A stretch of DNA of 64,000 nucleotides from JBMYYR01 sp965243605 (lineage in GTDB: Bacteria; Bacteroidota; Bacteroidia; Flavobacteriales; CAJXXR01): assembly GCA_965243605.1 (NCBI GenBank), contig CBDEVQ010000073.1, positions 24,852-88,851 on the forward strand. Direction: 5' to 3'. Of this stretch, positions 44,667 to 53,799 are shown piece after piece. The number at the start of each line of letters is the position of its first letter. The first letter of the stretch is position 1. A program made the position numbers and the translations under genes. Under the pieces are notes generated by a model that saw only the letters and a program-made list of their open reading frames with translations, searched no databases and was not told the origin of the DNA.

Positions 44667-47003
44667 TTATCGTGTTAAATGTACAACACCATTATGTTCC
44701 TTAGCATCTGGATAGTTAGGGTATTTAACTTTAATTTTATATACGTAAATACCTTCACCACAAACTAAACCATCTTTAGTTTTACCATACCATTTTTGGT
44801 TGATATCATAAGATTCGAAAATTTCTTTTCCCCAACGGTCAAATACTTGCATTTCAAACGAAGTATATTGTCTAGATGATACAGCACTAAATCCTTCATT
44901 AGATCCATCTCCGTTTGGAGTAAAGATTGTTGGGATATTCATAAAAGGAGATACTTCAATATCTCTTGTGAATACCTTTTGACAACCTTGATCATTTGTT
45001 GAAGTCAATGTTATTGTATAAAATCCAAATTCCGGATATTGGTGAATAATTGGTCCTTTATTTGTGATTATTGGAGATCCATCCCCTAAGTCCCAAGCAT
45101 AATCAACAATCATAAATGCAAAGTTAGAGTTAACAGGGAATTCATTAATTGATAATTGCATAGTACGTTCTATTCCTTGTTCTTCAGCTAAAATTTCAGC
45201 ATCAGGTAATTCAAAGTGGAATATTGTAACGAAATTTGTTGCTTGGTTTTCACATCCATCACGAATTGTAATTTCATATTCTCCAGAAAATAATAATGGA
45301 TTTTCTTCTGTAGATACTTCATACCCTGTATTTATATCTACCCATGAATATGTAAATAAACCATCACCACCGTGTACTTTATTGTTTAAGAAATCATATT
45401 GATCAGCAATGTCTGTACAGATATATTGATCTTCTAAATCATCAATAATTAACTCTGGCCATACCGATACATTAACAACAACACTATCTAAATGTTCATA
45501 TTCTGGACATAAGTCTTCAATTTCTACATAATATGTTGTTGTTTCTTCTGGACTTACCGTTTGCTCGTGGGCATAACCAATCTGACTCCAGTGAATATTA
45601 TACGGTTCAACTGAATTAATAGGAAGTCCACCAGAAACAGAAACCTCAAAAGTAACTTCATCTCCAGGACAATGTGTATCAATTTCATCAACAAGGTTAA
45701 TTTGTATCTCAGGGTAATCTGCAATAAATAATTCCACTTCTACATAATCGGAATTACAGGATTGTCCAGCAAGGTGAGGAATCTGAATGGTAAGCGATTC
45801 TACATTTTCATTAATACCATCTGCAAATGGGCTAATGAATAATTCAAATTCACTATCCCAGTTTGGGATAACAACATGATCAGGCCAAGGGTTATTTAAA
45901 AAGTCATAATCAACACCATAAATAGCATCTCCTAATAATGAGAAATTAACGACTAAATCTCCTGTTCCAGGTGCGAAATCTGCAGCTGTAGGTCTTTTAA
46001 ACTTAATAGAGGCAGTACCACAACCTTCATAGAACCATCCATTAGTATCTGGATATACATTAGGTGCAGGTTCAACAGCAACATCTACAGGGCTACGTAA
46101 ACTACCTTTTTCTAGCATTACTGCTGAATTTACGCCACCATCAGCAACATCACAAATAGCAAGTTTCATATGGTAAGTTTCATTACATTCAGCAGCTACA
46201 AATGCACGAAGAGGCTTCGTATATCCTGTGTAATAAAAATTAGCTGGAGGATTAGGCAGTCCAAAGTTTTGATTAAAGAAAATAAAGTCATTTTGCCAAT
46301 TCGGATTAGCAGATGTACAATTAGAACCATTACCCGAAGTTGCAAACCCTTGATTTAATGAGTTAATAGAAACAGGAGTGGTTGTAAAACTTGTTTGTGT
46401 AAGATCTGTTGGTATTAAAGCTATATTTTTCCCGTTATAAGGATTAGCTGGGTCATTCGGATTAGGTCCTGTCACATAGAATCCAAAAACATCATTAAAG
46501 CTACCAGAACAGGTCCAATTTTGATATTCTCTTGATGCAAATGTATAAAAGAATTCGAAATAATCTAAATTTGCTACAATATCAAATTCTACAACAATTA
46601 GATTATTCTGGTCATGTTGAGTTGCTGAATAATTAGCTCCAAAAAGCAATTGTAACGATGCTGTTATATCTGGATCTGCAGGGTGTGGGTTAGGTCCAAA
46701 TGCTTGACCAAAAAGGTTACTTTCAAGGGGTACACCTCCAGAAGTAGATAAAAATACACCATCAGGGTATCCTAAAATTGGGTTGGCTACATTAGCGTCT
46801 TCAAAATATCCAGTCTGAGCTGGATCTCCTACTGTTAAAGTTACATTAGATATTTGTGCCGTTCCATCAGAAAGTACATCTTGAATAAGATATTCTATAT
46901 CATTATACGGTGCAGTAATGTCTGTTGTTATCCCTGATTGAGCCAGAGATAGTACCGGAAATAATGATACGAAAGAAAAAAATGAAAGTATAAACCTTTT
47001 CAT
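44667..47003 (-). CDS. T9SS type B secreted protein, choice-of-anchor L / CHU_C domain (copy 2)
   Basis: A 778-aa paralogue of the protein at 42189-44531, same domain order: signal peptide (ending SLAQSG), choice-of-anchor L-like domain (YLIQDVLSDGTAQISN, ASREYQNWTCSGSFNDVFGFYVTG), Ig/PKD-like regions and a CHU_C type B sorting domain. From SLRSPVDVAVEPAPN (about residue 300) to the end it differs from copy 1 at only a few residues, while the N-terminal 300 residues differ at many. Probably a variable adhesin or surface protein, inferred from domains. It has a 700-bp upstream region with inverted repeats. Confidence 0.85.
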   Translation of the reverse strand: MKRFILSFFSFVSLFPVLSLAQSGITTDITAPYNDIEYLIQDVLSDGTAQISNVTLTVGDPAQTGYFEDANVANPILGYPDGVFLSTSGGVPLESNLFGQAFGPNPHPADPDITASLQLLFGANYSATQHDQNNLIVVEFDIVANLDYFEFFYTFASREYQNWTCSGSFNDVFGFYVTGPNPNDPANPYNGKNIALIPTDLTQTSFTTTPVSINSLNQGFATSGNGSNCTSANPNWQNDFIFFNQNFGLPNPPANFYYTGYTKPLRAFVAAECNETYHMKLAICDVADGGVNSAVMLEKGSLRSPVDVAVEPAPNVYPDTNGWFYEGCGTASIKFKRPTAADFAPGTGDLVVNFSLLGDAIYGVDYDFLNNPWPDHVVIPNWDSEFELFISPFADGINENVESLTIQIPHLAGQSCNSDYVEVELFIADYPEIQINLVDEIDTHCPGDEVTFEVSVSGGLPINSVEPYNIHWSQIGYAHEQTVSPEETTTYYVEIEDLCPEYEHLDSVVVNVSVWPELIIDDLEDQYICTDIADQYDFLNNKVHGGDGLFTYSWVDINTGYEVSTEENPLLFSGEYEITIRDGCENQATNFVTIFHFELPDAEILAEEQGIERTMQLSINEFPVNSNFAFMIVDYAWDLGDGSPIITNKGPIIHQYPEFGFYTITLTSTNDQGCQKVFTRDIEVSPFMNIPTIFTPNGDGSNEGFSAVSSRQYTSFEMQVFDRWGKEIFESYDINQKWYGKTKDGLVCGEGIYVYKIKVKYPNYPDAKEHNGVVHLTR

Positions 47004-47709
47004 AGTCGTAAATGGTTAAGAATTTGAAGTAAGTTTGTTAACATATTAAACAAACCAATCTTAAAAATATGTTAAACGTGAATAATAATTATATTCACTT
47101 TATAAACAATCGTAATTTTGCCATAGAGAACGTCTCTATATTAATTATATGTTATTGTTTGATATTTCAAATATAGGAATTTGATTTTCATTCACACCCT
47201 CTTTTTATAGTATGTCCTTGCTAAAGTCTATTTGTTGTAAAAATTTAAACATATTTATAAAAAAATGTTGAAAATTACGACACTGGGACAGCAATGTGGA
47301 CGATATGAATATCCTTAATGTGGTTGAAAAATGATTGTAAAGGTCTATTTTAAGTGGATTTAAAGAGTTTTTGATCTATTTTTCTTGAAATTCCATAGTC
47401 CATGTAAATACGAACGTAAATTTTCAACTAAATTCGCTTGAATGGAGGTGTATTATGGTTTGATGCCGAATTTGTATGGATATATTCAATTAGATTAAGA
47501 TGGAAAAACTATTGAGAATGGATATTCATAATTATGTTCATAATAATGAATACTCAAATTATTTTAATTGTTATCTGACTTTTAAATTGTAAGGATGTTT
47601 TATACAATTTAAAAGTTATTTCACCTCTATTAGAGTCAAATAACCAAATGATTAAAAAATTGATTATATTTGCCGCCACGTAAAGTACAACATATTGAAA
47701 ACAGATAAA
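47004..47709. other. 706-bp intergenic region between T9SS gene and tig
   Basis: No ORF that I would defend and no RNA gene recognised. Near the T9SS start TTAACATATT (47038-47047) pairs with AATATGTTAA (47066-47075), a possible leader hairpin or operator. At 47579-47615 there is a 13-bp-arm inverted repeat CTTTTAAATTGTA / TACAATTTAAAAG with an 11-base loop and no T-tail. The tig -7 box TATATTTG lies at 47665-47672. Several TTG/ATG-rich stretches carry stops in all frames. Confidence 0.5.
47665..47672 (+). promoter_or_regulatory. -7 box of tig promoter
   Basis: TATATTTG, 37 bases before the trigger factor ATG. A -33 TTTG is not evident at the usual spacing. Confidence 0.4.
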
Positions 47710-49065
47710 ATGAACATCACTTTAGAGAATATCGATAGCTTAAATGCTGTTCTTAAAATTGAAGTTAAAGCGGATGACTATAAGAACGACGTTGAGAAGC
47801 TTTTAAAAGATTACCAAAAGAAGGCTAACATTCCTGGATTTAGATCTGGAAAAGTGCCTAAAGGTGTTGTAAGAAAACGATTTGGAATTTCTGCTAAGGT
47901 TGAAAAAATTAACGAATTAGTTTCTCAAAATATTGGAAACTATTTAGTAGAGAATAATGTTGAATATTTAGGAGGACCACTTCCAGTAAATAACGATGTT
48001 GATTGGGAAAATTCTGAAGATTTTTCTTTTGAATATGAATTAGGATTGTTACCAGAAGTTGAAATTAAAATCAACAAGAGAAATAAACTTACATATTTCA
48101 ATATTCAAGCAGACGATAAGCAATTAAACGAATATGCTACTAACATTGCAAATCGTTATGGAACGGTTCAAAACCCTGATGCTGCTGAAGAAGGAGATAT
48201 GGTTTATGGAGAGTTTACGCAAGTAGATGCTGAAGGTAACCACGTAGAAGAGGGTATCACAAATAAAGCAACTGTTGCCATTGCAAAACTTGTAGACGAT
48301 AAAGTAAAGGCTGAATTTATTGATAGCGGTGCAAATACAAGAATAGTATTTAACCCTAAAACAGCTTTCGGAAACGCACAAGAAGCAACTGCTGTTCTTG
48401 GAATTGATGAAACTACCTTAGAAAATATTGAAGGTGAATTCGCATTTACTATTGAAACAGTAAATCGTATGATTCCTGCAGAATTGAACGAAGAGTTATT
48501 TACAAAGTTATATCCTGAAGGAGAAGTTACAACTGAAGAAGAGTTTAAGGCTAAGCTTAAGGAAGAAGCTGAAGGTATGTATAAGAACGATTCTGACCGT
48601 AAATTCTACAACGATGCTGTGGAGTATATCTTAGGGAAAGAAGAGTTTGATTTACCAGAAGCTTTCTTAAAGAAGTGGATAAAAGCAAATCAGGAAAACG
48701 AAGTTACTGATGAGCAAATTGAAGCTGATTTTGAAAACTACAAGACAATGTTACGTTGGCAAGTTATCGAATCTAAGTTAGGTAAAGAAAACGAAATTAA
48801 AGTTGAAGTTTCAGATATTGAAACAGAGGCGAAACAATTAGTTTCTTTACAAATGGCTCAATACGGTCAAACAGAGATTGCTGATGACATGTTAGATGGT
48901 ATTGTAAAGAATGTTCTTGATAACGAAGAAGAAAGAAAGAATATAGCTAAGAATGTATTCGATAAGAAGATGACATCTTTATTTAAAGAGAAGTTTAAAA
49001 TCGAAGATAAAGAAGTTTCTGTAGATGAATTTGTCGCAATGATGAAACCAGCTGAAGAGAAATAA
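47710..49065 (+). CDS. tig: Trigger factor (ribosome-associated chaperone)
   Basis: A 451-aa trigger factor; start at the ATG at 47710 (MNITLENIDSLNAVL) rather than the TTG at 47695. The ribosome-binding signature is IPGFRSGKVPKGVVRKRFG. The FKBP-like domain around residues 150-240 is degenerate, and the C-terminal chaperone arms end in MMKPAEEK. It binds nascent chains at the ribosome exit. The following clpP-clpX genes are the usual neighbours of tig in bacteria. Confidence 0.92.
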   Translation: MNITLENIDSLNAVLKIEVKADDYKNDVEKLLKDYQKKANIPGFRSGKVPKGVVRKRFGISAKVEKINELVSQNIGNYLVENNVEYLGGPLPVNNDVDWENSEDFSFEYELGLLPEVEIKINKRNKLTYFNIQADDKQLNEYATNIANRYGTVQNPDAAEEGDMVYGEFTQVDAEGNHVEEGITNKATVAIAKLVDDKVKAEFIDSGANTRIVFNPKTAFGNAQEATAVLGIDETTLENIEGEFAFTIETVNRMIPAELNEELFTKLYPEGEVTTEEEFKAKLKEEAEGMYKNDSDRKFYNDAVEYILGKEEFDLPEAFLKKWIKANQENEVTDEQIEADFENYKTMLRWQVIESKLGKENEIKVEVSDIETEAKQLVSLQMAQYGQTEIADDMLDGIVKNVLDNEEERKNIAKNVFDKKMTSLFKEKFKIEDKEVSVDEFVAMMKPAEEK

Positions 49066-49085
49066 TAAATAACATCTTTATTTAT

Positions 49086-49121
49086 AAAAAAGGCTCCAAA
49101 TTCAATTCGGAGCTTTTTTTT
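49086..49121 (+). terminator. Terminator after tig
   Basis: Stem GCTCC / GGAGC extended by A-T pairs, loop of about 11 bases, followed by eight T. Confidence 0.7.
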
Positions 49122-49180
49122 TAGCTTTAGTTTAATTAAGAAAAATAGTATAAATTCGTAAATCATAAAAAAGATAAAAT

Positions 49181-49864
49181 ATGTATTCAAACGATGAATT
49201 TAAGAAATATGCTGTTAAACATTTAGGAATAAGCAGTCAAAGTTTACACGATTACTCTTCAGCAATTCAAAGCAGTTATATATCACCTACCATTATTGAG
49301 GAACGTCAATTAAACGTTGCATCGATGGATGTTTTCTCTCGATTAATGATGGATAGAATTATTTTCTTGGGAACAGGAATTAATGATTATGTGTCTAATA
49401 TTATTATGGGGCAATTATTATTCTTAGAGTCTTCTGATCCTAATAAAGATATCCAAATATATATCAATAGTCCTGGAGGTTCTGTTTACGCAGGATTAGG
49501 AATATATGATACAATGCAATACATTCAACCAGATGTATCTACTATTTGTACTGGAATGGCCGCCTCTATGGGAGCTGTTTTATTATGTGCTGGTCAAGAA
49601 GGTAAGCGTTTTGCATTAAAGCATTCTCGTGTAATGATTCACCAACCATTAGGTGGAGCTCAAGGTCAAGCATCTGATATTGAAATTACACATAGAGAAA
49701 TACAAAAGTTAAAGAAAGAACTTTACACTATAATTTCTGACCACTCTAAGCAAGATTACGATAAAGTATGGAAGGATTCTGATAGAGATTATTGGATGAT
49801 TGCTGAAGAAGCCAAAGAATATGGGATGGTGGATAAAGTTCTAATACGTGAAAATCACAAATAA
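49181..49864 (+). CDS. clpP: ATP-dependent Clp protease proteolytic subunit ClpP
   Basis: A 227-aa serine peptidase subunit. The catalytic triad is visible: Ser in CTGMAASMGAVLL, His in VMIHQPLGGAQG and Asp in the SDRDYWM region. YINSPGGSVYAGLGIYDTMQ is the conserved substrate strand. The N-terminal 40 residues are longer than in E. coli and may be processed. It forms the barrel fed by ClpX, encoded 5 bases downstream. Confidence 0.95.
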   Translation: MYSNDEFKKYAVKHLGISSQSLHDYSSAIQSSYISPTIIEERQLNVASMDVFSRLMMDRIIFLGTGINDYVSNIIMGQLLFLESSDPNKDIQIYINSPGGSVYAGLGIYDTMQYIQPDVSTICTGMAASMGAVLLCAGQEGKRFALKHSRVMIHQPLGGAQGQASDIEITHREIQKLKKELYTIISDHSKQDYDKVWKDSDRDYWMIAEEAKEYGMVDKVLIRENHK

Positions 49865-49869
49865 AATAC

Positions 49870-51111
49870 ATGTCACAAGATAGATGTTCATTTTGCGGTT
49901 CAAGTAGAGAAGATGTAGAAGTCTTAATTACTGGAATTGAAGGGAAAATATGCGAAGTTTGTGTAATGAGATCTGAGGAATTATTAGCCGATGGTGAAAT
50001 TATTTCTTCTAAGAAACTCAAACAACATTCTGACGAAAAGGTAGAAGTCAATCTATTATCGCCTTCGGAACTAAGATCGCATTTAGATGATTATGTTATA
50101 GGACAGGACGATGCTAAAAAGTACTTATGTGTTGCCGTATATAACCATTATAAGCGTTTACAGTATAACCAGAATCATGGTGAGAATAATGATGTAGAGA
50201 TTGAAAAATCTAATATGTTATTAGTTGGTAGAACTGGAACAGGGAAAACGTTGTTGGCTAAAACAATAGCGAGAACATTAAATGTTCCGTTTACTATTGT
50301 AGATGCAACTGTATTTACCCAAGCTGGTTATGTTGGTGAAGATGTAGAAAGTATCTTAAGCCGTCTTCTTCAGTCTTGTGATTATAATATAGCTAAGGCA
50401 GAGCAAGGAATTGTATTTATTGACGAAATAGATAAAATTGCTCGTAAAGGAAGTAACCCGTCTATAACAAGGGATGTATCTGGTGAGGGTGTTCAACAAT
50501 CTTTATTAAAAATTGTTGAAGGATCTATTGTAAATGTTCCACCACAAGGTGGTCGTAAACATCCAGATCAGAAATATTTAAAAGTAGATACAAAGAATAT
50601 CTTGTTTATATGTGGAGGAGCTTTTGAAGGTATTGAGCCTATGATTAGAAGCAGAATGAAAAAGCAAGATATTGGATTTAGTGTGATCAGAACCCAAAAT
50701 CTAGACGATGAATCTGTTTTAAAATATATTGGGCCACCAGATATTAAACGATTTGGAATTTTACCAGAACTTGTTGGGCGTCTTCCAGTAGTTACATATT
50801 TAGAGCCCTTAAGTAGAGAGGCTTTAAAAGCTATATTAACTGAACCAAAAAATGCCATTATAAAGCAATATCAAGCGCTTTTCGGAATGGATGATAAAAG
50901 CATCACATTTACTAAAGGTGCTATAGATTTTATTGTTGATAAGGCTGTTGAATATAAATTAGGAGCAAGAGGATTAAGAGGTATCTGTGAAGATATTATG
51001 ATTGATTTAATGTATGACTCTCCTAAGATTGATAAAGCTGAAGTCCGAATAGATAAAGCATATGCAGAATCTAAATTGGGTAACTTAAATCAAGCATCAT
51101 TAATTGAATAA
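49870..51111 (+). CDS. clpX: ATP-dependent Clp protease ATPase ClpX
   Basis: A 413-aa AAA+ unfoldase. It has an N-terminal zinc-binding domain (CSFCGSSREDVEVLITG...CEVCV), Walker A VGRTGTGKTLLA, pore loop GYVGEDVE, Walker B IVFIDEIDKIARK, RKH loop GGRKHPDQKYLKV, and sensor-2 GARGLRGI. It unfolds tagged substrates and passes them to ClpP. The IGF-type loop is seen as IGF in DIGFSV. Confidence 0.96.
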   Translation: MSQDRCSFCGSSREDVEVLITGIEGKICEVCVMRSEELLADGEIISSKKLKQHSDEKVEVNLLSPSELRSHLDDYVIGQDDAKKYLCVAVYNHYKRLQYNQNHGENNDVEIEKSNMLLVGRTGTGKTLLAKTIARTLNVPFTIVDATVFTQAGYVGEDVESILSRLLQSCDYNIAKAEQGIVFIDEIDKIARKGSNPSITRDVSGEGVQQSLLKIVEGSIVNVPPQGGRKHPDQKYLKVDTKNILFICGGAFEGIEPMIRSRMKKQDIGFSVIRTQNLDDESVLKYIGPPDIKRFGILPELVGRLPVVTYLEPLSREALKAILTEPKNAIIKQYQALFGMDDKSITFTKGAIDFIVDKAVEYKLGARGLRGICEDIMIDLMYDSPKIDKAEVRIDKAYAESKLGNLNQASLIE

Positions 51112-51114
51112 TAT

Positions 51115-51144
51115 AAAAACTAGAACCTTAGGGTTCTGGTTTTT
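51115..51144 (+). terminator. Terminator after clpX
   Basis: Stem AGAACC / GGTTCT (51122-51127 with 51132-51137), extended by A/T pairs, tetraloop TTAG, then T-rich tail. Confidence 0.7.
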
Positions 51145-51191
51145 AAGTTTTAAGTCAGTTTGTTTTTAATAAACAATTAATACAGATAACA

Positions 51192-51938
51192 TTGCAACGT
51201 TACTTTATTAAATTTTCATACAAAGGCACAAATTATCACGGGTCACAAATTCAACCTAATGCTATAAGTATTCAAGAGGTTTTAGAGGATAGGTTATCTA
51301 GAATGACCAGAGAAGATGTCAAGATTGTAGCAGCAGGTCGTACAGATGCCGGAGTGCATGCCGGAGAAATGTATGCGCATATAGATTTTGAATCTTTTGA
51401 ACCTGATGAGAAATTTTTATTTAGACTGAATGGCTTTTTACCAAAAGACATAGCAGTACAAGGTTTTTACAAAGTAAATTCAAATGCCCATGCTCGATTT
51501 GATGCCATGGCACGATCTTACGAATACCATATCACTCCATTAAAAAATGTATTTGGTGAAGATACCCAGTATTATATAAAACAATCATTAGATGTAGATG
51601 CTATGAATTCAGCATGTAAGATATTGTTTGAATATACTGATTTTGAAGCTTTTTCTAAACTACATTCGGATGTGTTTACATTTAATTGTGAAATTAAAGA
51701 AGCCTGTTGGGAAGTTTCTGGAAATATATTGATATTTAAAATATCAGCAGATCGATTTCTTAGAAATATGGTAAGAGCTATTGTTGGGACGCTATTAAAA
51801 ATAGGAAAAGGACAACTAGACAACCAAGGGTTAAGAGATGTTATAGAAAGTAAAAATCGTGGTAAGGCAGGGGAATCAGTTCCTGCAAAAGGTTTATTTT
51901 TGACGAAGGTATCCTATCCAGATACTATTTTTATATAA
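51192..51938 (+). CDS. truA: tRNA pseudouridine(38-40) synthase TruA
   Basis: A 248-aa pseudouridine synthase with the catalytic Asp in AAGRTDAGVHA, plus FLPKDIAVQGF, ARFDAMARSYEYHI and FLRNMVRAIVGTLLKIGKG. The protein begins YFIKFSYKGTNYHGSQIQPNA, so the start must be near 51192. The only sensible start codon there is TTG (51192-51194); no in-frame ATG or GTG occurs close upstream. Length is normal for TruA. Confidence 0.9.
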   Translation: MQRYFIKFSYKGTNYHGSQIQPNAISIQEVLEDRLSRMTREDVKIVAAGRTDAGVHAGEMYAHIDFESFEPDEKFLFRLNGFLPKDIAVQGFYKVNSNAHARFDAMARSYEYHITPLKNVFGEDTQYYIKQSLDVDAMNSACKILFEYTDFEAFSKLHSDVFTFNCEIKEACWEVSGNILIFKISADRFLRNMVRAIVGTLLKIGKGQLDNQGLRDVIESKNRGKAGESVPAKGLFLTKVSYPDTIFI

Positions 51939-51942
51939 TTAT

Positions 51943-53697
51943 ATGAGCAACCAACCTAAAAAGCAAGCTATATTTCGATTCGATTTTTTGAAACGATTAC
52001 TAGTCTATACAAAACCATATCAACTGATATTCTATAGTTGTGCCTTTTTTACTTTTGCCTTAGCGTCTTTAGGTGTTGGTCGTACTTTTATAGTTAAATA
52101 TTCTTTAGATAAGTTTGTAGATACTCCAGATTTAGAAGGATTATGGAGTTATTCTATGATTATGTTTGGCTTGCTAATAATCGAAGCCATTTTTCAATTT
52201 CTTTTAAGTTATTACGCTGGATTACTTGGGCAAAATATCATATTAGATATTCGAAAAAATGTTTACCAAAAAATTATCTCGTATAAAACGTCTCAATTTG
52301 ATAAAAGTCCTGTTGGAACATTAGTAACCAGGGTGGTGTCAGATATAGAGGCTATTGCATCTGTGTTTTCTCAAGGGATATTAACACTAGTTGGAGACTT
52401 GTTTAAGATTATATTCATCATTGGAATTATGTTCTATACGAATATGAAACTTACATGTATGGTCCTTGTCGTCTTTCCGGTATTAATGTTTGCTACACGT
52501 TGGTTTCAAAAATATATGAAAAAGAGTTTTGATGACGAACGAACAGCAATTGGTGCATTAAATACGTATGTGCAAGAACATATTCAAGGAATGAGTATTG
52601 TACAAATTTTTAATCGAGAAGAACAAGAGTTTGCTAAGTTTAAATCAATTAATAAGGACCATAGAGATGCTACTGTACGTTCAATATTTTATTTCTCTAT
52701 TTTTTTACCAATCATAGAGATATTTTCGGCAGTTGCTATTGGTATTTTAGTATGGCAAGGTGGATTAATGTTAGCATTTGAAAACACTCTAACTATCGGT
52801 TCTGTAGTATTATTTATTCTTTTAATAAATATGTTGTTTAGACCAGTGAGGCAATTGGCTGATCGAATAAATGTAATCCAAAGAGGTTTAGTAGCTTCCG
52901 AACGTGTATTTGGAGTATTGGATGAAGATGTTTCTGATTTTACAATAGAAACAACCAAAGAAAAAATTAGTTTAGCAGGTGATATTGAATTTAATAATGT
53001 TGTTTTCGAATATAAAGAAGATGATACAATATTGAATCATATTACATTTAATATAAAGCATAAAGAAAATATTGCAATTGTTGGTGCAACAGGGGCAGGT
53101 AAAAGTACCATTATTAGTATTATTAATAGATTTTATGATATTAAGTCTGGTGAAGTTTTGATTAATAATCAAAACATTATGACACTGTCTAAAAAACAAT
53201 TAAGAAAACGTATAGCAACAGTACAACAAGATGTATTCTTGTTTTCGGGAACAATAATGGGTAACCTTAAAATGGGTAATACATTAACGGATGAGGACGT
53301 TTATAATGCGGCCAAGGAAATAGGAATATATGATTATTTTGAGCGTCTACCCAATGGATTCTATTTTGAAGTGAGCGAACGTGGTTCAACATTATCTACT
53401 GGACAAAGACAATTAATAGCCTTTTTACAAGCATATCTTAAAGATCCGGATATCATCATCCTTGACGAAGCAACGGCGTCTATTGATAGTATTACAGAGC
53501 AGTATATTCAAAAGGCTTTTGACCGAATTTCGGCCGATAGAACTTCAATAGTTGTAGCTCATCGTTTAAGTACAATTAAGAATGCCGATAAAATATTGGT
53601 TTTAGACAAAGGAGAGTTAAAGGAACAAGGAAATCACAAATCTTTAATTGAAACTAAAGGGTTGTATGCACGGTTACACGACTTGCAATTTGAATAA
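51943..53697 (+). CDS. ABC exporter (permease-ATPase fusion), MsbA-like
   Basis: A 584-aa half-transporter: six membrane helices in the first 330 residues, then the nucleotide-binding domain with GATGAGKST (Walker A), signature LSTGQRQLIAF (Thr in place of the first Gly of LSGGQ), Walker B IIILDEATASID and H-loop VVAHRLSTI. Homodimers of this type export lipids or drugs. It follows truA by 4 bases, so it is co-transcribed with it. The substrate cannot be told. Confidence 0.88.
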   Translation: MSNQPKKQAIFRFDFLKRLLVYTKPYQLIFYSCAFFTFALASLGVGRTFIVKYSLDKFVDTPDLEGLWSYSMIMFGLLIIEAIFQFLLSYYAGLLGQNIILDIRKNVYQKIISYKTSQFDKSPVGTLVTRVVSDIEAIASVFSQGILTLVGDLFKIIFIIGIMFYTNMKLTCMVLVVFPVLMFATRWFQKYMKKSFDDERTAIGALNTYVQEHIQGMSIVQIFNREEQEFAKFKSINKDHRDATVRSIFYFSIFLPIIEIFSAVAIGILVWQGGLMLAFENTLTIGSVVLFILLINMLFRPVRQLADRINVIQRGLVASERVFGVLDEDVSDFTIETTKEKISLAGDIEFNNVVFEYKEDDTILNHITFNIKHKENIAIVGATGAGKSTIISIINRFYDIKSGEVLINNQNIMTLSKKQLRKRIATVQQDVFLFSGTIMGNLKMGNTLTDEDVYNAAKEIGIYDYFERLPNGFYFEVSERGSTLSTGQRQLIAFLQAYLKDPDIIILDEATASIDSITEQYIQKAFDRISADRTSIVVAHRLSTIKNADKILVLDKGELKEQGNHKSLIETKGLYARLHDLQFE

Positions 53698-53700
53698 AAT

Positions 53701-53735
53701 AAAAAGGGTATTTGTAATTTACAAATACCCTTTTT
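53701..53735. terminator. Terminator after the ABC exporter
   Basis: Arms AAAAAGGGTATTTGTAA (53701-53717) and TTACAAATACCCTTTTT (53719-53735), loop 1 base. Bidirectional between convergent genes. Confidence 0.85.
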
Positions 53736-53799
53736 TATTACAATTATTATATTAATACCCCAATTTAAATTTATCAATTGCTATTAATTTTCTATTATA

